From Schumannella soli (GTDB lineage Bacteria > Actinomycetota > Actinomycetes > Actinomycetales > Microbacteriaceae): a DNA stretch of 64,000 nucleotides. The translations under genes and the position numbers were made by a program. Location of the stretch: positions 299,385 through 363,384 of the forward strand of contig NZ_VHQG01000001.1 of assembly GCF_006517435.1 (NCBI RefSeq), given 5' to 3'. The notes under the pieces were generated by a model. The model saw only the letters and a program-made list of their open reading frames with translations, was not told the origin of the DNA and did not search any database. Positions 10,790 through 19,939 of this stretch are shown one piece after another (the first letter of the stretch is position 1; every line of letters begins with the position of its first letter).

Positions 10790-11998
10790 CTAGGCGGGGG
10801 CGTTCGCGCCCTGCCGTCCGGCCGCCCCGACGACCTCGTCGGGGACGTTGCTGACGACGATCGCCCCGCCCTGTGCGGCGCTGCGCTCGATCGCATCGAG
10901 CACGCGCTGCACGGCCAGGCCGTCGCCGAAGTCGGGGGTGATCGCATCCGCGTTCTCGATCGCGGTGAGCAGGTCGCGCACCTCGTGCACGAAGCTGTGC
11001 TCCCAGCCGAGGATGTGGCCCTGCGGCCACCAGGCGTCGAGGTAGGGATGCTCGGGCTCGGTCACGAGGATCGTGCGGAAGCCCTGGGTGGTGATCTCGT
11101 CGGAGAGGTCGAGGAACTGCAGCTCGTCGAGGCGCTCGAGGTCGAAGCGGATCGCGCCGCGGTCGCCGTAGATCTCGATCTGCAGCGCGTTCTTGCGTCC
11201 GGTGGCGGTGCGCGAGACCTCGAGGCTGGCGCGGGCGCCGGTGTCGAAGGTCAGGGTGGCCCAGGCGGCGTCATCGACGGTGACGCGCTCGAGGCCGTTC
11301 TCGCCGCGCCGCTCGGGCGTGAAAGTCGCGGTCTGCGCCGAGACGCCGACGACGGAGGCGCCGCTGAGCGCGAGCAGCTGGTCGACCGCGTGCGAGGCGA
11401 GGTCGCCGAGCGCGCCCGAGCCGGCGGTCTCCTTGCGCAGGCGCCAGGTCATCGGGGCGTCGGCATCCACCAGCCAGTCCTGCAGGTAGCTGGCGCGCAT
11501 CTGCCGGATCTGTCCGACGCGGCCCGCGGCGACGAGCTGACGGGCCAGCGCGAGGGCCGGAACGCGCCGGTAGTTGAAGCCGACCATCGCGATCGCGCCG
11601 CTCGTCTCGCGCGCCTCGACGGCGGCCGCGGCCATCCGCTCTGCCTCGTCGAGGGTGTTCGCGAGCGGCTTCTCGACCAGCACGTGCTTGCCCGCGGCGA
11701 GCGCGGCGATCGCGACCTCGGCGTGCAGGTGACCCGGAGTGCAGATGTCGACCACGTCGATGTCGGGGCGCGCGATGACCTCGCGCCAGTCGGTCGCCGT
11801 CTCGGCCCAGCCGAGCTCGGCGGCCGCCGCCTGGACCCCCGCGGCATCCCGGCCCACGAGCACGGCGCGCTCGAAGGCGGGCACGTCGAAGTAGGCGCCC
11901 ACCTGCCGCCAGGCGTTCGAGTGCGCGCGGCCCATGAAGGCGTAGCCGATGAGGGCGACGCGCAGCGGGCGGCCGGAGCTGCGGGGGATCAGCGACAT
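10790..11998 (-). CDS. Gfo/Idh/MocA family oxidoreductase
   Basis: A 402-residue NAD(P)-dependent sugar dehydrogenase. The Rossmann motif is LIGYAFMGRAHSNAW (residues about 16-30), followed by the family EKP motif in LVEKPLANT and the catalytic-region GSGALGDLASHAVDQL with the lysine/histidine environment typical of the fold. Such enzymes oxidise cyclic polyols or sugars. It follows the second Gfo/Idh/MocA gene by 16 bp, and the two probably act on the same or successive substrates together with the isomerases. The 162 bp between it and the binding-protein gene may hold a second promoter; I see only a CGTCGCCGGCGACG palindrome at 10753-10766. Confidence 0.9.
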   Translation of the reverse strand: MSLIPRSSGRPLRVALIGYAFMGRAHSNAWRQVGAYFDVPAFERAVLVGRDAAGVQAAAAELGWAETATDWREVIARPDIDVVDICTPGHLHAEVAIAALAAGKHVLVEKPLANTLDEAERMAAAAVEARETSGAIAMVGFNYRRVPALALARQLVAAGRVGQIRQMRASYLQDWLVDADAPMTWRLRKETAGSGALGDLASHAVDQLLALSGASVVGVSAQTATFTPERRGENGLERVTVDDAAWATLTFDTGARASLEVSRTATGRKNALQIEIYGDRGAIRFDLERLDELQFLDLSDEITTQGFRTILVTEPEHPYLDAWWPQGHILGWEHSFVHEVRDLLTAIENADAITPDFGDGLAVQRVLDAIERSAAQGGAIVVSNVPDEVVGAAGRQGANAPA

Positions 11999-12014
11999 GC
12001 GTGTGCTCCTCGAC

Positions 12015-13121
12015 TCAGAGCGTCTCGGCGGTCGGGTCCCAGTCCTCGGGCAGCGGCGGGATGGCCGCGACGCTGCTCTCGAGGTCGACGAACCGCTTCT
12101 GGTCGATCGACTCGGTGATCGCCGTCATGGCGTCGACGACGTGGAAGGCCTGCTCGCCAGGGGCGCGATGCGGACGGTCGGCGCGGATGGCGCGGGCCAG
12201 CTCGAGCACGCCGGTGCCGCGGCTGTCGGTCGAGCCGACCGAGGGCAGGGTGCGCCACTCGTCGTCATTCCGGCCGCGGATGCCGATCTCGCCGTCGAAG
12301 GTGTTCGGGTCGGGCACGCTCAGCACGCCCTCGGTGCCCGTGATCTCGACGAGCGGCGGGCGGCCCGAGAAGGAGTCGAAGCTCAGGATCGACTGCGACG
12401 TCTGGCCGCTCGCGAACTCGGCGATCGCGCTCACGTGCGTCGGCACGGTCACGTCGAACTCCTCGCCCGCCTTGGGGCCCGAGCCGATCGTGCGGGTCAG
12501 CCGCGAGCGGCTGCCGAAGGCGCCGACGCGCGAGATCGAGCCGAAGAACTGCACGAGCGCCGTCAGGTAGTACGGGCCGATGTCGAACAGCGGCCCGGCG
12601 CCTTCCTGGAACAGGAAGGCGGGGTTCGGGTGCCAGGCCTCCGGTCCGGGGCTCTGCATGAGGGTGAGCGCCGACTGGGGCTCGCCGATGTCGCCGCGCT
12701 CGAGCATGCGCCGGGCGGTCTGCAGTCCGGCGCCGAGGAAGGTGTCGGGCGCGCATCCCAGTCGGATGCCCTTCGCCGCCGCGAGGGCGAGCAGCTCCTG
12801 GCCGCTCGCGCGGTCGGTCGAGAACGGCTTCTCGCTCCAGACGTGCTTGCCGTTGTTCACGGCCTGCGTCGCGACCTCGACGTGCGCGGCCGGGATCGTG
12901 AGGTTGACGACGATCTCGATGTCGGGGTGGTTCAGCACCACGTCGGGCGAGCCGTGCTCGGCGATGCCGAACTCCTCGGCGCGCGCCTTCGCCGCCTCGG
13001 GGAAGAGGTCGCCGACCGCGTGCACCTGCACGTCGGGGAACCGCGTCAGGTTGCCCAGGTACTCCTTGCTGATGACACCCGCGCCGATGACGCCGACGCC
13101 GACCTTGCCGCTGCCGCTCAC
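12015..13121 (-). CDS. Gfo/Idh/MocA family oxidoreductase
   Basis: A 368-residue paralogue of the neighbouring oxidoreductase. It opens with the Rossmann motif GVGVIGAGVISKEYL, has SEKPFSTDR in place of the EKP motif, and GPLFDIGPYYLTALV, the D-x-G-x-Y/H catalytic segment. I choose the GTG at 13121, which overlaps the stop of the upstream isomerase gene (GTGA). It differs strongly from the other copy, so the two probably carry out different steps rather than being a recent duplication. Confidence 0.9.
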   Translation of the reverse strand: MSGSGKVGVGVIGAGVISKEYLGNLTRFPDVQVHAVGDLFPEAAKARAEEFGIAEHGSPDVVLNHPDIEIVVNLTIPAAHVEVATQAVNNGKHVWSEKPFSTDRASGQELLALAAAKGIRLGCAPDTFLGAGLQTARRMLERGDIGEPQSALTLMQSPGPEAWHPNPAFLFQEGAGPLFDIGPYYLTALVQFFGSISRVGAFGSRSRLTRTIGSGPKAGEEFDVTVPTHVSAIAEFASGQTSQSILSFDSFSGRPPLVEITGTEGVLSVPDPNTFDGEIGIRGRNDDEWRTLPSVGSTDSRGTGVLELARAIRADRPHRAPGEQAFHVVDAMTAITESIDQKRFVDLESSVAAIPPLPEDWDPTAETL

Positions 13122-13903
13122 TGGGCGGCTCCGTCCGTGCCGCGCGTGCCGGCCGTCTGGCCGAGCTCTTCGGTGAGGTAGCGGAAGCTCTCGATGACCT
13201 CGTCGAACATGTCGCCGCCGGCGTGGTCGTCGAGCTCGACGACCGGGGTCGCGTGCGGGGCCGCGGCGAGGATGTCGGCGATGGGGATCTCGCCGCGTCC
13301 GGCGGCGGTCTGGGTCGTCACGTCGTCGACGCGCGGGCCGTCCTTGATGTGCAGGAACTGCACGCGATCGCCGAGGCGGCCGAGCAGCTCGGCCGCGTTC
13401 ACACCGCCGATCTCGGCCCAGTAGGTGTCGACCTCGAGCACGACGGCCTCGTGCAGCGCATCCGCGAAGACCTCGAGCGCGGTGGTGCCGTCGATGCGGC
13501 TCTGCAGCTCGTGCGCGTGGTTGTGGTAGCCGATGCGCAGGCCGAGATCGTGGGCGGGGCCGACGAGCGCGTTGAGCTTGGCGGCGGTCGCGAGCACGTC
13601 CTCGCGGGTCTGCCACTTCTCGGGGCCGACGTAAGGGTCGATCACCGTGGGCACCCCGAGGCGCTGCGCGACGGCGAGCACCTGGTGCGCATCCACGTCG
13701 TCGCCGACGAGCCCGTTGTGGGCGCTCGAGATGCCGAGGCCGGAGGCGGGCAGGGCGTCGGCCAGCGCATCCGCGAAGTCGACGATCGCGAAGGGCTCCA
13801 CCTGCGTGAAGCCGATGTCGGCGAGGCGCTGCAGGGTGCCGGGGGTGTCGGCGGCGAGCGCGTCGCGCACCGTGTAGAGCTGGACGGAGAGGGGCTGAGC
13901 CAC
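13118..13903 (-). CDS. Sugar phosphate isomerase/epimerase (TIM barrel), first gene of the carbohydrate operon
   Basis: A 261-residue protein beginning SVQLYTVRDALA, typical of the short IolE/IolI-like barrels. Metal-ligand candidates: E in QVEPFA, H-N-H in IGYHNHAHE, D in LEVDTYWAE, H in FLHIKDG and E in VVELDDH. These enzymes commonly act with Gfo/Idh/MocA dehydrogenases in sugar catabolism. It heads the minus-strand run, directly opposite the ROK regulator across a 200-bp control region. Confidence 0.87.
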   Translation of the reverse strand: MAQPLSVQLYTVRDALAADTPGTLQRLADIGFTQVEPFAIVDFADALADALPASGLGISSAHNGLVGDDVDAHQVLAVAQRLGVPTVIDPYVGPEKWQTREDVLATAAKLNALVGPAHDLGLRIGYHNHAHELQSRIDGTTALEVFADALHEAVVLEVDTYWAEIGGVNAAELLGRLGDRVQFLHIKDGPRVDDVTTQTAAGRGEIPIADILAAAPHATPVVELDDHAGGDMFDEVIESFRYLTEELGQTAGTRGTDGAAQ

Positions 13904-14008
13904 GGGGCGGTTCTCCAGATCGTCGATCGAGCGGGGGAGGTCGACGCGCGGCTGAGGCGCTCCCGGATTCCGGGTCTCGTGCTCGACGTCGTCGTCGACC
14001 TGATCCCG

Positions 14009-14095
14009 ACGCTAGCCGGACTTCTGTCGACGGTCAAGCAGAAGTGCGTCGGATGCTGGCAGACATCTGTTCGACGATTCGCAGATCTGCTTGAC
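14009..14095. promoter_or_regulatory. Divergent control region of the carbohydrate island with nested inverted repeats
   Basis: For the minus-strand operon there is TTGACC (complement of 14032-14037), a 17-bp spacer and TAGCGT (complement of 14009-14014). Overlapping it is ACTTCTG-N12-CAGAAGT (14020-14045). A second repeat, GTCAAGCAGA (14033-14042) with its exact complement at 14086-14095, brackets the region, and GCAGATCTGC at 14081-14090 is a perfect palindrome. Paired distant sites sharing TCTGCTTGAC suggest looping or twin binding by the adjacent ROK regulator (inference). Confidence 0.6.
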
Positions 14096-14103
14096 TGTGC
14101 CGC

Positions 14104-15345
14104 ATGAGCATCAGCACGCGACCGGCATCGGGGCCGGGCGCCGCATCCGGCAGCGCCGGGACGGCGGGCGCTGCGGGCTCGGGTACGCCCGCCTCCGGCG
14201 CGGGCGAACTGCTGCGGGTGCTGCGCGACGGCACCCCGCGCACGCGCGCCGAACTCGCCGAGCAGCTCGGCGTCGCCCGCTCGACTCTCGGCCTGCGCAT
14301 CGACGCGCTGCTCGACACCGGACTCGTCGGCCCCGGCGACGACGGCGTCTCCACCGGCGGGCGCCCGCCCAGCCGCATCGCGCTGCGACCCGACGCCCGC
14401 GTCGTGCTCGCGGCCGACCTCGGCGCCGGCCACGCCCGCATCGCCCTCACCGACCTGCTCGGCGTGACGCTCGCCGAGCACAGCGCCGACATCCGCATCG
14501 CCGACGGCCCGGATGCGGTGATCGCCTGGGTCGCCGATCGCGCCGAAGAGCTGCTCGCCGAGCTCGGCCGCACCCGCGACGACCTGCTCGCCGCCGGCAT
14601 CGGCGTGCCCGGACCCGTCGACCACGCCAGCGGCCGCCCGGTCAGCCCGCCGATCATGCCCGGCTGGAACGACGTGGATGTGCCGCGCCTGCTGCGCGAG
14701 CGCCTCGACGTGCCCGTCTTCGTCGACAACGACGTGAACCTCGCCGCGCTCGGCGAGCGCACGCACGCGCATCCCGACGTCGACGATCTGCTCTTCGTCA
14801 AGGTCGCGACCGGCATCGGACTCGGCCTCGTCGCCGACGGCCAGCTGCGCCGCGGCGCCCAGGGCACCGCCGGCGATCTCGGCCACGTGCGCGTCGCCCG
14901 CGGCGCCGGGGTGCGCTGCACCTGCGGCAATGAGGGCTGCCTCGAGGCGCTCGCCGCGTGGCCGGCGATCGCCGCCGCGCTCGCCGCGGAGGGCGTCGAG
15001 GTCGGCAGCGCGGGCGATCTGCTCGCGCTCGTCGAAAGCGGCGACGTGCGCGCGGTCGCCGCCGTGCGTCAGGCCGGACGCGACCTCGGCGAGGTGCTCG
15101 CGACCTGCGTCAACCTGATCAACCCCTCCGTGATCGTGATCGGCGGATCGCTCGCCCAGATCGGCGAGCAGCTGCTCGCCGGCGTGCGCGAGGTCGTCTA
15201 CAGCCGATCCACCCCCGCGGCCACCGCCGCGCTGCAGATCACGCTCTCGCAGACCCGCGAGCACGCCGCCGTCTACGGCGCCAGCATGCTCGCGATCGAC
15301 GCGGCGCTCTCGCCCGACGCGGTCGAGTCGCTCGTCCGCGCCTGA
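14104..15345 (+). CDS. ROK-family transcriptional regulator
   Basis: A 413-residue regulator. After a flexible Gly/Ala/Ser-rich start, residues about 33-95 form a winged helix (RAELAEQLGVARSTLGLRI). The ROK sugar-binding fold follows, with the N-terminal phosphate-loop region LAADLGAGHARIAL, D-N-D-V in FVDNDVNLAAL, the zinc-site GDLGH (H261) and the cysteine cluster CTCGNEGC (Cys 272, 274, 279). XylR/NagC-type ROK proteins repress sugar-uptake operons and release DNA when the sugar binds. Its divergent position makes it the probable local repressor of the transport/dehydrogenase genes. Confidence 0.9.
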   Translation: MSISTRPASGPGAASGSAGTAGAAGSGTPASGAGELLRVLRDGTPRTRAELAEQLGVARSTLGLRIDALLDTGLVGPGDDGVSTGGRPPSRIALRPDARVVLAADLGAGHARIALTDLLGVTLAEHSADIRIADGPDAVIAWVADRAEELLAELGRTRDDLLAAGIGVPGPVDHASGRPVSPPIMPGWNDVDVPRLLRERLDVPVFVDNDVNLAALGERTHAHPDVDDLLFVKVATGIGLGLVADGQLRRGAQGTAGDLGHVRVARGAGVRCTCGNEGCLEALAAWPAIAAALAAEGVEVGSAGDLLALVESGDVRAVAAVRQAGRDLGEVLATCVNLINPSVIVIGGSLAQIGEQLLAGVREVVYSRSTPAATAALQITLSQTREHAAVYGASMLAIDAALSPDAVESLVRA

Positions 15346-15348
15346 GCG

Positions 15349-15393
15349 CGACGCCCCGCGAGCGCGGGGTGCCGTTCCGAGCGCGGGGCGTCG
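15349..15393 (+). terminator. Terminator hairpin after the ROK gene
   Basis: Perfect 12-bp arms (CGACGCCCCGCG at 15349-15360, complement at 15382-15393) start 3 bp after the ROK stop. It lies between convergent genes, so it may act in both directions. The U-tract is missing, as in most terminators of this genome. Confidence 0.55.
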
Positions 15394-15445
15394 ACACCCC
15401 GCCGTCAGAACGGGACACCGCGCTCGCGGCCATCCTCGGATCAGG

Positions 15446-15976
15446 TCAGAGGGTCAGCGCCCGCACGAAGTCGTTCTCGACGCGGCCGCCGAGACGGAAG
15501 GTCTTGCGGCCGGCGATCTCGAAGCCGTGCTTGCCGTAGAAGCGGTTCGCCCGGGCGTTCTCGTCGTTGACGCCGAGCCAGACGCTCGACACCCCGCGCT
15601 CGCGCGCCGCCGCGATCGTCGCCGTCATGAGCTCGCCCGCGACGCCGGCGCCGTGATGACCGGGATCCACGTAGCACTTGCTCAGCTCGATCGTGGGGCG
15701 CACCGTCACGGCGGCCGCGACATCCGCATCCGCCGGATCGCCCGCGACGAGCATCGTGTAGCCGACCGCGCGACCGTCGGACTCGGCGAGCAGGATGACG
15801 TGGTCGGCATCCGCGAGCCAGCCGGCGAAGGCCTCGCGCGTCAGCACCGTGTCGAGGTGCCGCTGGATCTCCTCGGCGGGCGCGTCCTCCGGGCAGGCCA
15901 GCGGGAAGGTGAGCACGGCGACGCGGTGCACCTCGTCGAGGTCGGCGGGAGAGGCACGGCGGATCACGAGCGGCAC
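15446..15976 (-). CDS. GNAT-family N-acetyltransferase
   Basis: A 176-residue acetyltransferase. The acetyl-CoA pyrophosphate-binding motif is HHGAGVAGEL, after the beta strand ELSKCYVDP; the last motif is WLGVNDENARANRFYGKHGF. The acceptor substrate cannot be inferred. The GTG at 15976 lies exactly 6 nt after a TAGTCT -10 box (complement of 15983-15988) and no ribosome site is present, so the mRNA is probably leaderless. Confidence 0.87.
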   Translation of the reverse strand: MPLVIRRASPADLDEVHRVAVLTFPLACPEDAPAEEIQRHLDTVLTREAFAGWLADADHVILLAESDGRAVGYTMLVAGDPADADVAAAVTVRPTIELSKCYVDPGHHGAGVAGELMTATIAAARERGVSSVWLGVNDENARANRFYGKHGFEIAGRKTFRLGGRVENDFVRALTL

Positions 15977-16058
15977 GCGGTCAGACTAGCGACGTCGCGC
16001 TGATGACGCTCCGCGCGCATCCTGCCCGCGCCCAGCACATCCACGGCAGGATGGGACG

Positions 16059-17483
16059 GTGCCCGGCACGACGGTCTTCGAACGCTACCCGCCCAGCGAC
16101 GCCGTGCTCGACGCCGCCCTCGCCGACACCCGGCTCGCGCCGCTCTGGCTCGACGTGATGCCCGCGCGACGTCCGCGCCCCGAGCTGGTCGGCGACGCCA
16201 CCGCCGACCTCTGCGTCGTCGGCGGCGGCCTGACCGGCCTGTGGACCGCCGTGCTCGCGGCGCAGCGCGAACCCGGGCGCCGCATCCTGCTCGTCGAGGG
16301 CAAGCGGCTGGGATGGGCGGCCTCGGGTCGCAGCGGCGGCATCGTCGACTCGCGGATCGCCGGCGCGCACGCGGCGCAGCGCTGGCCCGACGATGCGGCC
16401 GAGCTGCAGCGTCTCGGCCGGGCGAACCTCGACGCGATGGAGCTCGACGTGGGAGCGCTCCGCCTCGACGTCGACTGGCACCGCAGCGGCGAGCTGCTCG
16501 TCGCCGCCGAGCCGCACCAGCTGGCGCAGCTGCGCGGCGGGCACCGCAGTCCGGATGGCTCGCTGCCCGACACCGTGCTGCTCGACACCGAGGAGGTGCG
16601 GGCCGAGATCGACTCCCCCGGCGCGCTCGGCGGCACCTGGCGGCGGCGGGATGCGGCGACGCTCGATCCGGCCCGGCTCGTCGTCGAGCTGGCGCGGGTG
16701 GCCCAGGATCTCGGCGTCGAGATCGTCGAGAACTCGCCCGTGCGCGCCCTGATCGACCGCCCCGACGGCGTCGATGTCGTGACCGCCGGCGGCCGCGTGC
16801 GCGCCGACTCCGTCGCGCTGGCGACGAGCGCGTTCCCCTCGCTGCTGCGCCGCACCCGCCTGCTGACCCTGCCGGTCTACGAGTACGCGCTCGCGACCGA
16901 GCCGCTGTCGCCGCGCCGGATGAAGACCCTCGGCTGGCAGCAGCGCCAGGCCCTGCGCGGTCTCGGCCGACGCGCGCACTGGATGCGCCGCTCGGGCGAC
17001 GACCGCGTCGTCTTCGGCGGCTACTTCTCGCAGTACCACTACGGCGGGCGACTGCGCGCGGCCCACGAGGACCGCCCCGACCTGCACCGCGAGCTCGCCG
17101 CGCACCTGCTCACGACGTTCCCGCAACTCGAGGGCGTGCGCTTCAGCCACCGCTGGGCCGGCGCCGTCGATCGCGACACCCGCGGATCCGGCCACTACGG
17201 AACGGCCCGCGAGGGGCGCATCGCCTACGCCGGCGGCTTCAGCGGCACCGGGCTCGGCACGGCGCGCTTCGCGGGCGAGGTCATGCTCGACCTCATGTCG
17301 GGTCAGCGCACCGAGCGCACCGCCCTCGGCGTCGTGCGCGAGAAGCCGGCGCCGTTCCCGCCGGAGCCGGCCGTGTTCGCCGCGATGACGACGGCACAGC
17401 GGGCTCTGAACCGCGCCGATCACCGCGGTGGCGCGCACGGTCCGCTGCTGCGCGCGCTGCGCGCCGTCGGCCTCGCGCCGTAG
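16059..17483 (+). CDS. FAD-dependent amine/amino-acid oxidase (DAO family)
   Basis: A 474-residue flavoenzyme. The dinucleotide-binding motif is DLCVVGGGLTGLWTAVLA (about residues 49-66), followed by the GWAASGRSGGIV segment typical of the DadA/puuB-like group and a C-terminal GGFSGTGLGTARFAGE that closes around FAD. Enzymes of this group oxidise amino acids or polyamine derivatives to imines. GTG start with a CAGGAT -10-like box 6 nt upstream. It stands alone; no transport or pathway partner is adjacent. Confidence 0.85.
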   Translation: MPGTTVFERYPPSDAVLDAALADTRLAPLWLDVMPARRPRPELVGDATADLCVVGGGLTGLWTAVLAAQREPGRRILLVEGKRLGWAASGRSGGIVDSRIAGAHAAQRWPDDAAELQRLGRANLDAMELDVGALRLDVDWHRSGELLVAAEPHQLAQLRGGHRSPDGSLPDTVLLDTEEVRAEIDSPGALGGTWRRRDAATLDPARLVVELARVAQDLGVEIVENSPVRALIDRPDGVDVVTAGGRVRADSVALATSAFPSLLRRTRLLTLPVYEYALATEPLSPRRMKTLGWQQRQALRGLGRRAHWMRRSGDDRVVFGGYFSQYHYGGRLRAAHEDRPDLHRELAAHLLTTFPQLEGVRFSHRWAGAVDRDTRGSGHYGTAREGRIAYAGGFSGTGLGTARFAGEVMLDLMSGQRTERTALGVVREKPAPFPPEPAVFAAMTTAQRALNRADHRGGAHGPLLRALRAVGLAP

Positions 17484-17528
17484 GCACCGCCCGATCCGCT
17501 CCCCGGGCCGACGTCTGGGCCGGCGGCG

Positions 17529-17843
17529 TCAGCGCGGGCCGAGCACCGCGTCGAGCAGCCCGGGGAAGCGGGCCTCGAGATCGGCGTCGCGCAGGGTGAG
17601 GCGGCGGTTGCGGCCGTTGGGCTCGTTGCGGATGACGCCCGATTCGCGCAGCACCTTCATCAGGTGCGACTTGGTCGACTTCGGCAGCGAGGGGTCGATC
17701 GCGATGCAGTTGGCCGCGTCCTGCGGGCCTTCGCGCAGCTCGCGCACGAGCTCGCGGCGCTCGGGATCACTGAGGGCGAAGAGCACGGCGCCGATCTCCA
17801 GCGCCGCGCGATCCGGATGCGGGAGCTCGGTCGTCGACGGCAT
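17529..17843 (-). CDS. Small ArsR-type winged-helix regulator
   Basis: A 104-residue winged-helix protein: LFALSDPERRELVRELREG starts the domain, KSTKSHLMKVLRESGVI is the recognition helix, and NRRLTL the wing. A single cysteine (NCIAID) before the recognition helix could be a redox sensor, as seen in some members of this group (inference). It is divergent from an MFS exporter, so it probably represses that gene and itself. The ATG at 17843 lies 6 nt from a TATTCT -10 box, suggesting a leaderless mRNA. Confidence 0.82.
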   Translation of the reverse strand: MPSTTELPHPDRAALEIGAVLFALSDPERRELVRELREGPQDAANCIAIDPSLPKSTKSHLMKVLRESGVIRNEPNGRNRRLTLRDADLEARFPGLLDAVLGPR

Positions 17844-17892
17844 GGTTCGAGAATAGTTGAACCAATCGGCGAATGCGAGTACGGTGCGATAG
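17843..17892. promoter_or_regulatory. Divergent promoters with GGTTC/GAACC inverted repeat
   Basis: Towards the MFS gene: TTGAAC (17857-17862), 17-bp spacer, TACGGT (17880-17885). Towards the regulator: TATTCT (complement of 17850-17855). An inverted repeat TGGTTC-N10-GAACCA (17843-17848 and 17859-17864) covers both. The 10-mer AACCAATCGG at 17860-17869 is the exact complement of CCGATTGGTT inside the other ArsR operator at 2631-2640. Confidence 0.6.
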
Positions 17893-17923
17893 TTCGACTT
17901 TCTTGGAACCGAAGGGTCGCCCC

Positions 17924-19405
17924 GTGACCACCACTCTGAACGCCACCCCCGACACCGGATCGCTCTCCCTCACCTCGGCCGAGCGGTCCGAGCTCGACCG
18001 CGCCGAGCGCGAAGCCGGTCGGCGCATCGCCGCCGAGCGCGCCGCGCGCGACGATGCCGCCCGCGAGGCCGGCATCCCGCGCGCCCAGTCGTCGCTCGAA
18101 CGCGCCGGCCGCCCGAACGGAGCATCCGGGTCGCTCGCCGCTGCGTCCGCTCCCGCCGCATCCGCCCCGGCCGCGCAGCGCCCGCGCCGCACCTTCGGCT
18201 TCGTGCTCGCCGGCCTCGCGACCACGCTCATGCTGGCCGGCGCGAGCGCGCCGTCGCCGTTCTACCCGCACCTCGAGCAGTCGCTCGGCATCGGCGCCCT
18301 CGGCGTCACGATCGCCTTCGCCGTCTACGCCGTCGTGCTGCTGGCGACGCTGCTCACGGCCGGATCCATCTCCGACCACCTCGGCCGCCGCCCGGTCATC
18401 GCCGTCGGCTTCCTCGTGCTGGCGATCAGCGTCGTCGTGCTCTGGCACGCGAGCTCGGGCGGGATGCTCTACCTGGCCCGCGCGATCCAGGGCGCCGCGA
18501 GCGGCGTGCTCGTCTCCACGCTGTCGGCGACGATCCAGGACTTCGCCCCGAGCAAGCACCCGCAGCGCGCGACCCTCGTGAACGCGCTCGCCCCCGGAAT
18601 CGGACTCGCCTCGGGCACCGTCGTCGCCGGGCTGCTGCTGCAGGGCATCGGGGATGTCGCCACGGCTGCCACCTGGACCTTCCTGCCGATCACGCTCGTC
18701 TACGTCGCGCTCGCCGGCCTCATCTGGGTCGCGCCCGAGAGCTCGCGCCGCGAGCCCGGCTGGCAGCGCTCGCTCGCTCCGCGCGCGGCGGTGCCCGCAT
18801 CTGCCCGCCGCCTCTTCGTGATCAGCGTGCCCGTCGTGCTGGCCGGCTGGGCGACCGGTGGACTGTTCTTCTCGCTCGGGCCGACGATCGTGCGCGCCGA
18901 GCTCGGCGTCGAGAGCCAGATCGGCGACGCGCTCGTCGTCGCGCTGCTGCCCGCGTCGGGCGCGGTGGCGGGGTTCATCCTGCGCAACCGCCGCCCGAAG
19001 GTGCCCGCGGTCTACGGCGCCGCCGCTCTCGCCGTCGGCACCGCGCTGATGATCGTCGCCCTCTCGCTGACGTCGTTGCCGATCTACCTCGTCGCGGTCG
19101 CGATCGCCGGATCCGGGTTCGGCACCGCCTTCATGGGCACGATCGGCTCGCTCGTGCCGCTCGCCGCCCTGCACGAGCGCGCCGAGCTGTTCGCGTCGCT
19201 GTTCATCGTCGCGTACCTGTCGTTCGGCATCCCCGCGGTCGTCGCCGGTCTGCTCAGCGGCGCGCTCGGCCTGCACACGACGGTGCTCGCCTACGCGGTC
19301 GTCGTCACGCTGGCCGCCGGAATCGCCGCGCTGCTGCGCGCTCGCTCCGGCCGCGCCCCGCGACCGTCCGCGGGCGCCTCCGCCGACACCGCGGCGGCCG
19401 CCTGA
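17924..19405 (+). CDS. MFS transporter (drug exporter type)
   Basis: A 493-residue major facilitator with about 12 transmembrane helices after an 85-residue hydrophilic, Ala/Arg-rich N-terminus that is unusually long. The motif between helices 2 and 3, GSISDHLGRRPVI, is the canonical MFS motif A. An acidic residue in ALAPGIGLASG-like motif C supports an exporter. The GTG at 17924, after GAAGGG, is preferred to an upstream in-frame start that would run through the promoter. Likely controlled by the divergent ArsR-type protein. Confidence 0.87.
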   Translation: MTTTLNATPDTGSLSLTSAERSELDRAEREAGRRIAAERAARDDAAREAGIPRAQSSLERAGRPNGASGSLAAASAPAASAPAAQRPRRTFGFVLAGLATTLMLAGASAPSPFYPHLEQSLGIGALGVTIAFAVYAVVLLATLLTAGSISDHLGRRPVIAVGFLVLAISVVVLWHASSGGMLYLARAIQGAASGVLVSTLSATIQDFAPSKHPQRATLVNALAPGIGLASGTVVAGLLLQGIGDVATAATWTFLPITLVYVALAGLIWVAPESSRREPGWQRSLAPRAAVPASARRLFVISVPVVLAGWATGGLFFSLGPTIVRAELGVESQIGDALVVALLPASGAVAGFILRNRRPKVPAVYGAAALAVGTALMIVALSLTSLPIYLVAVAIAGSGFGTAFMGTIGSLVPLAALHERAELFASLFIVAYLSFGIPAVVAGLLSGALGLHTTVLAYAVVVTLAAGIAALLRARSGRAPRPSAGASADTAAAA

Positions 19406-19426
19406 TCACCGCATCCCGCTCGCGAG

Positions 19427-19459
19427 AAGGCCCTCCCGGAGTCGATCCGGGAGGGCCTT
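19427..19459 (+). terminator. Strong terminator hairpin after the MFS gene
   Basis: Perfect 14-bp arms (AAGGCCCTCCCGGA at 19427-19440, complement at 19446-19459) with a 5-nt loop, followed by TTC-rich sequence. It lies between convergent genes. Confidence 0.8.
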
Positions 19460-19504
19460 CGTCGTCGAGCGACGGCGTCCACGCGACGTCGCTGGAAGCG
19501 CGCC

Positions 19505-19939
19505 TCAGAGGAAATCGGCGTCGATCCCCCGGGCCCGCAGCGCCTCGAGGTCGGCGCTGGTGCCGCCCATCAGCGTGACCTTCCGCAGATTCGGCAGCAG
19601 CGCGAAGTCCTCCACCGAGCGGATGTCGAACAGGTCGTCCTCGCCATCCCACCCGGGCGCGATCTGCAGGTAGACGCGGTTGCCGCCGTCCATGTAGATC
19701 TCGTCGATGTCGGCGAGCAGCTCGCTCGGGATCGGCAGCGCGGCGACGTGAGCGAGCACCTCGGGGACCGCACCCCAGCCGGACCCCTCGGGATCGATCG
19801 GCGGCACCTGCTCGGCGCAGAACCGATACACGTCGAAGGTCGGCCCGAGCAGCCCCTTCTCGTACATCAGCACCTCGATCACGGCGAGCTTCACGTTCAC
19901 GTCGGTGAAGGGCGCGAGGCCCGGCAGCGCATCCGTCAT
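19505..19939 (-). CDS. DUF6892-like protein
   Basis: A 144-residue protein. The opening FTDVNVKLAVIEVLMYEKGL and the later EIYMDGGNRVYLQIAP-GWDGEDDLFDI segment match my memory of the DUF6892 domain; the function is unknown. The C-terminus (LPNLRKVTLMG) resembles a beta-strand cap. I choose the ATG at 19939 because upstream codons are Arg/Ala runs typical of out-of-frame translation. No strong ribosome site is visible. It is isolated between two terminators. Confidence 0.7.
   Translation of the reverse strand: MTDALPGLAPFTDVNVKLAVIEVLMYEKGLLGPTFDVYRFCAEQVPPIDPEGSGWGAVPEVLAHVAALPIPSELLADIDEIYMDGGNRVYLQIAPGWDGEDDLFDIRSVEDFALLPNLRKVTLMGGTSADLEALRARGIDADFL

Noticed and set aside
8951-12118. A 1055-codon plus-strand frame opposite the binding protein and Gfo/Idh/MocA genes
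   Set aside because: Antisense shadow; composition His/Arg/Val-rich, no ribosome site or domain.
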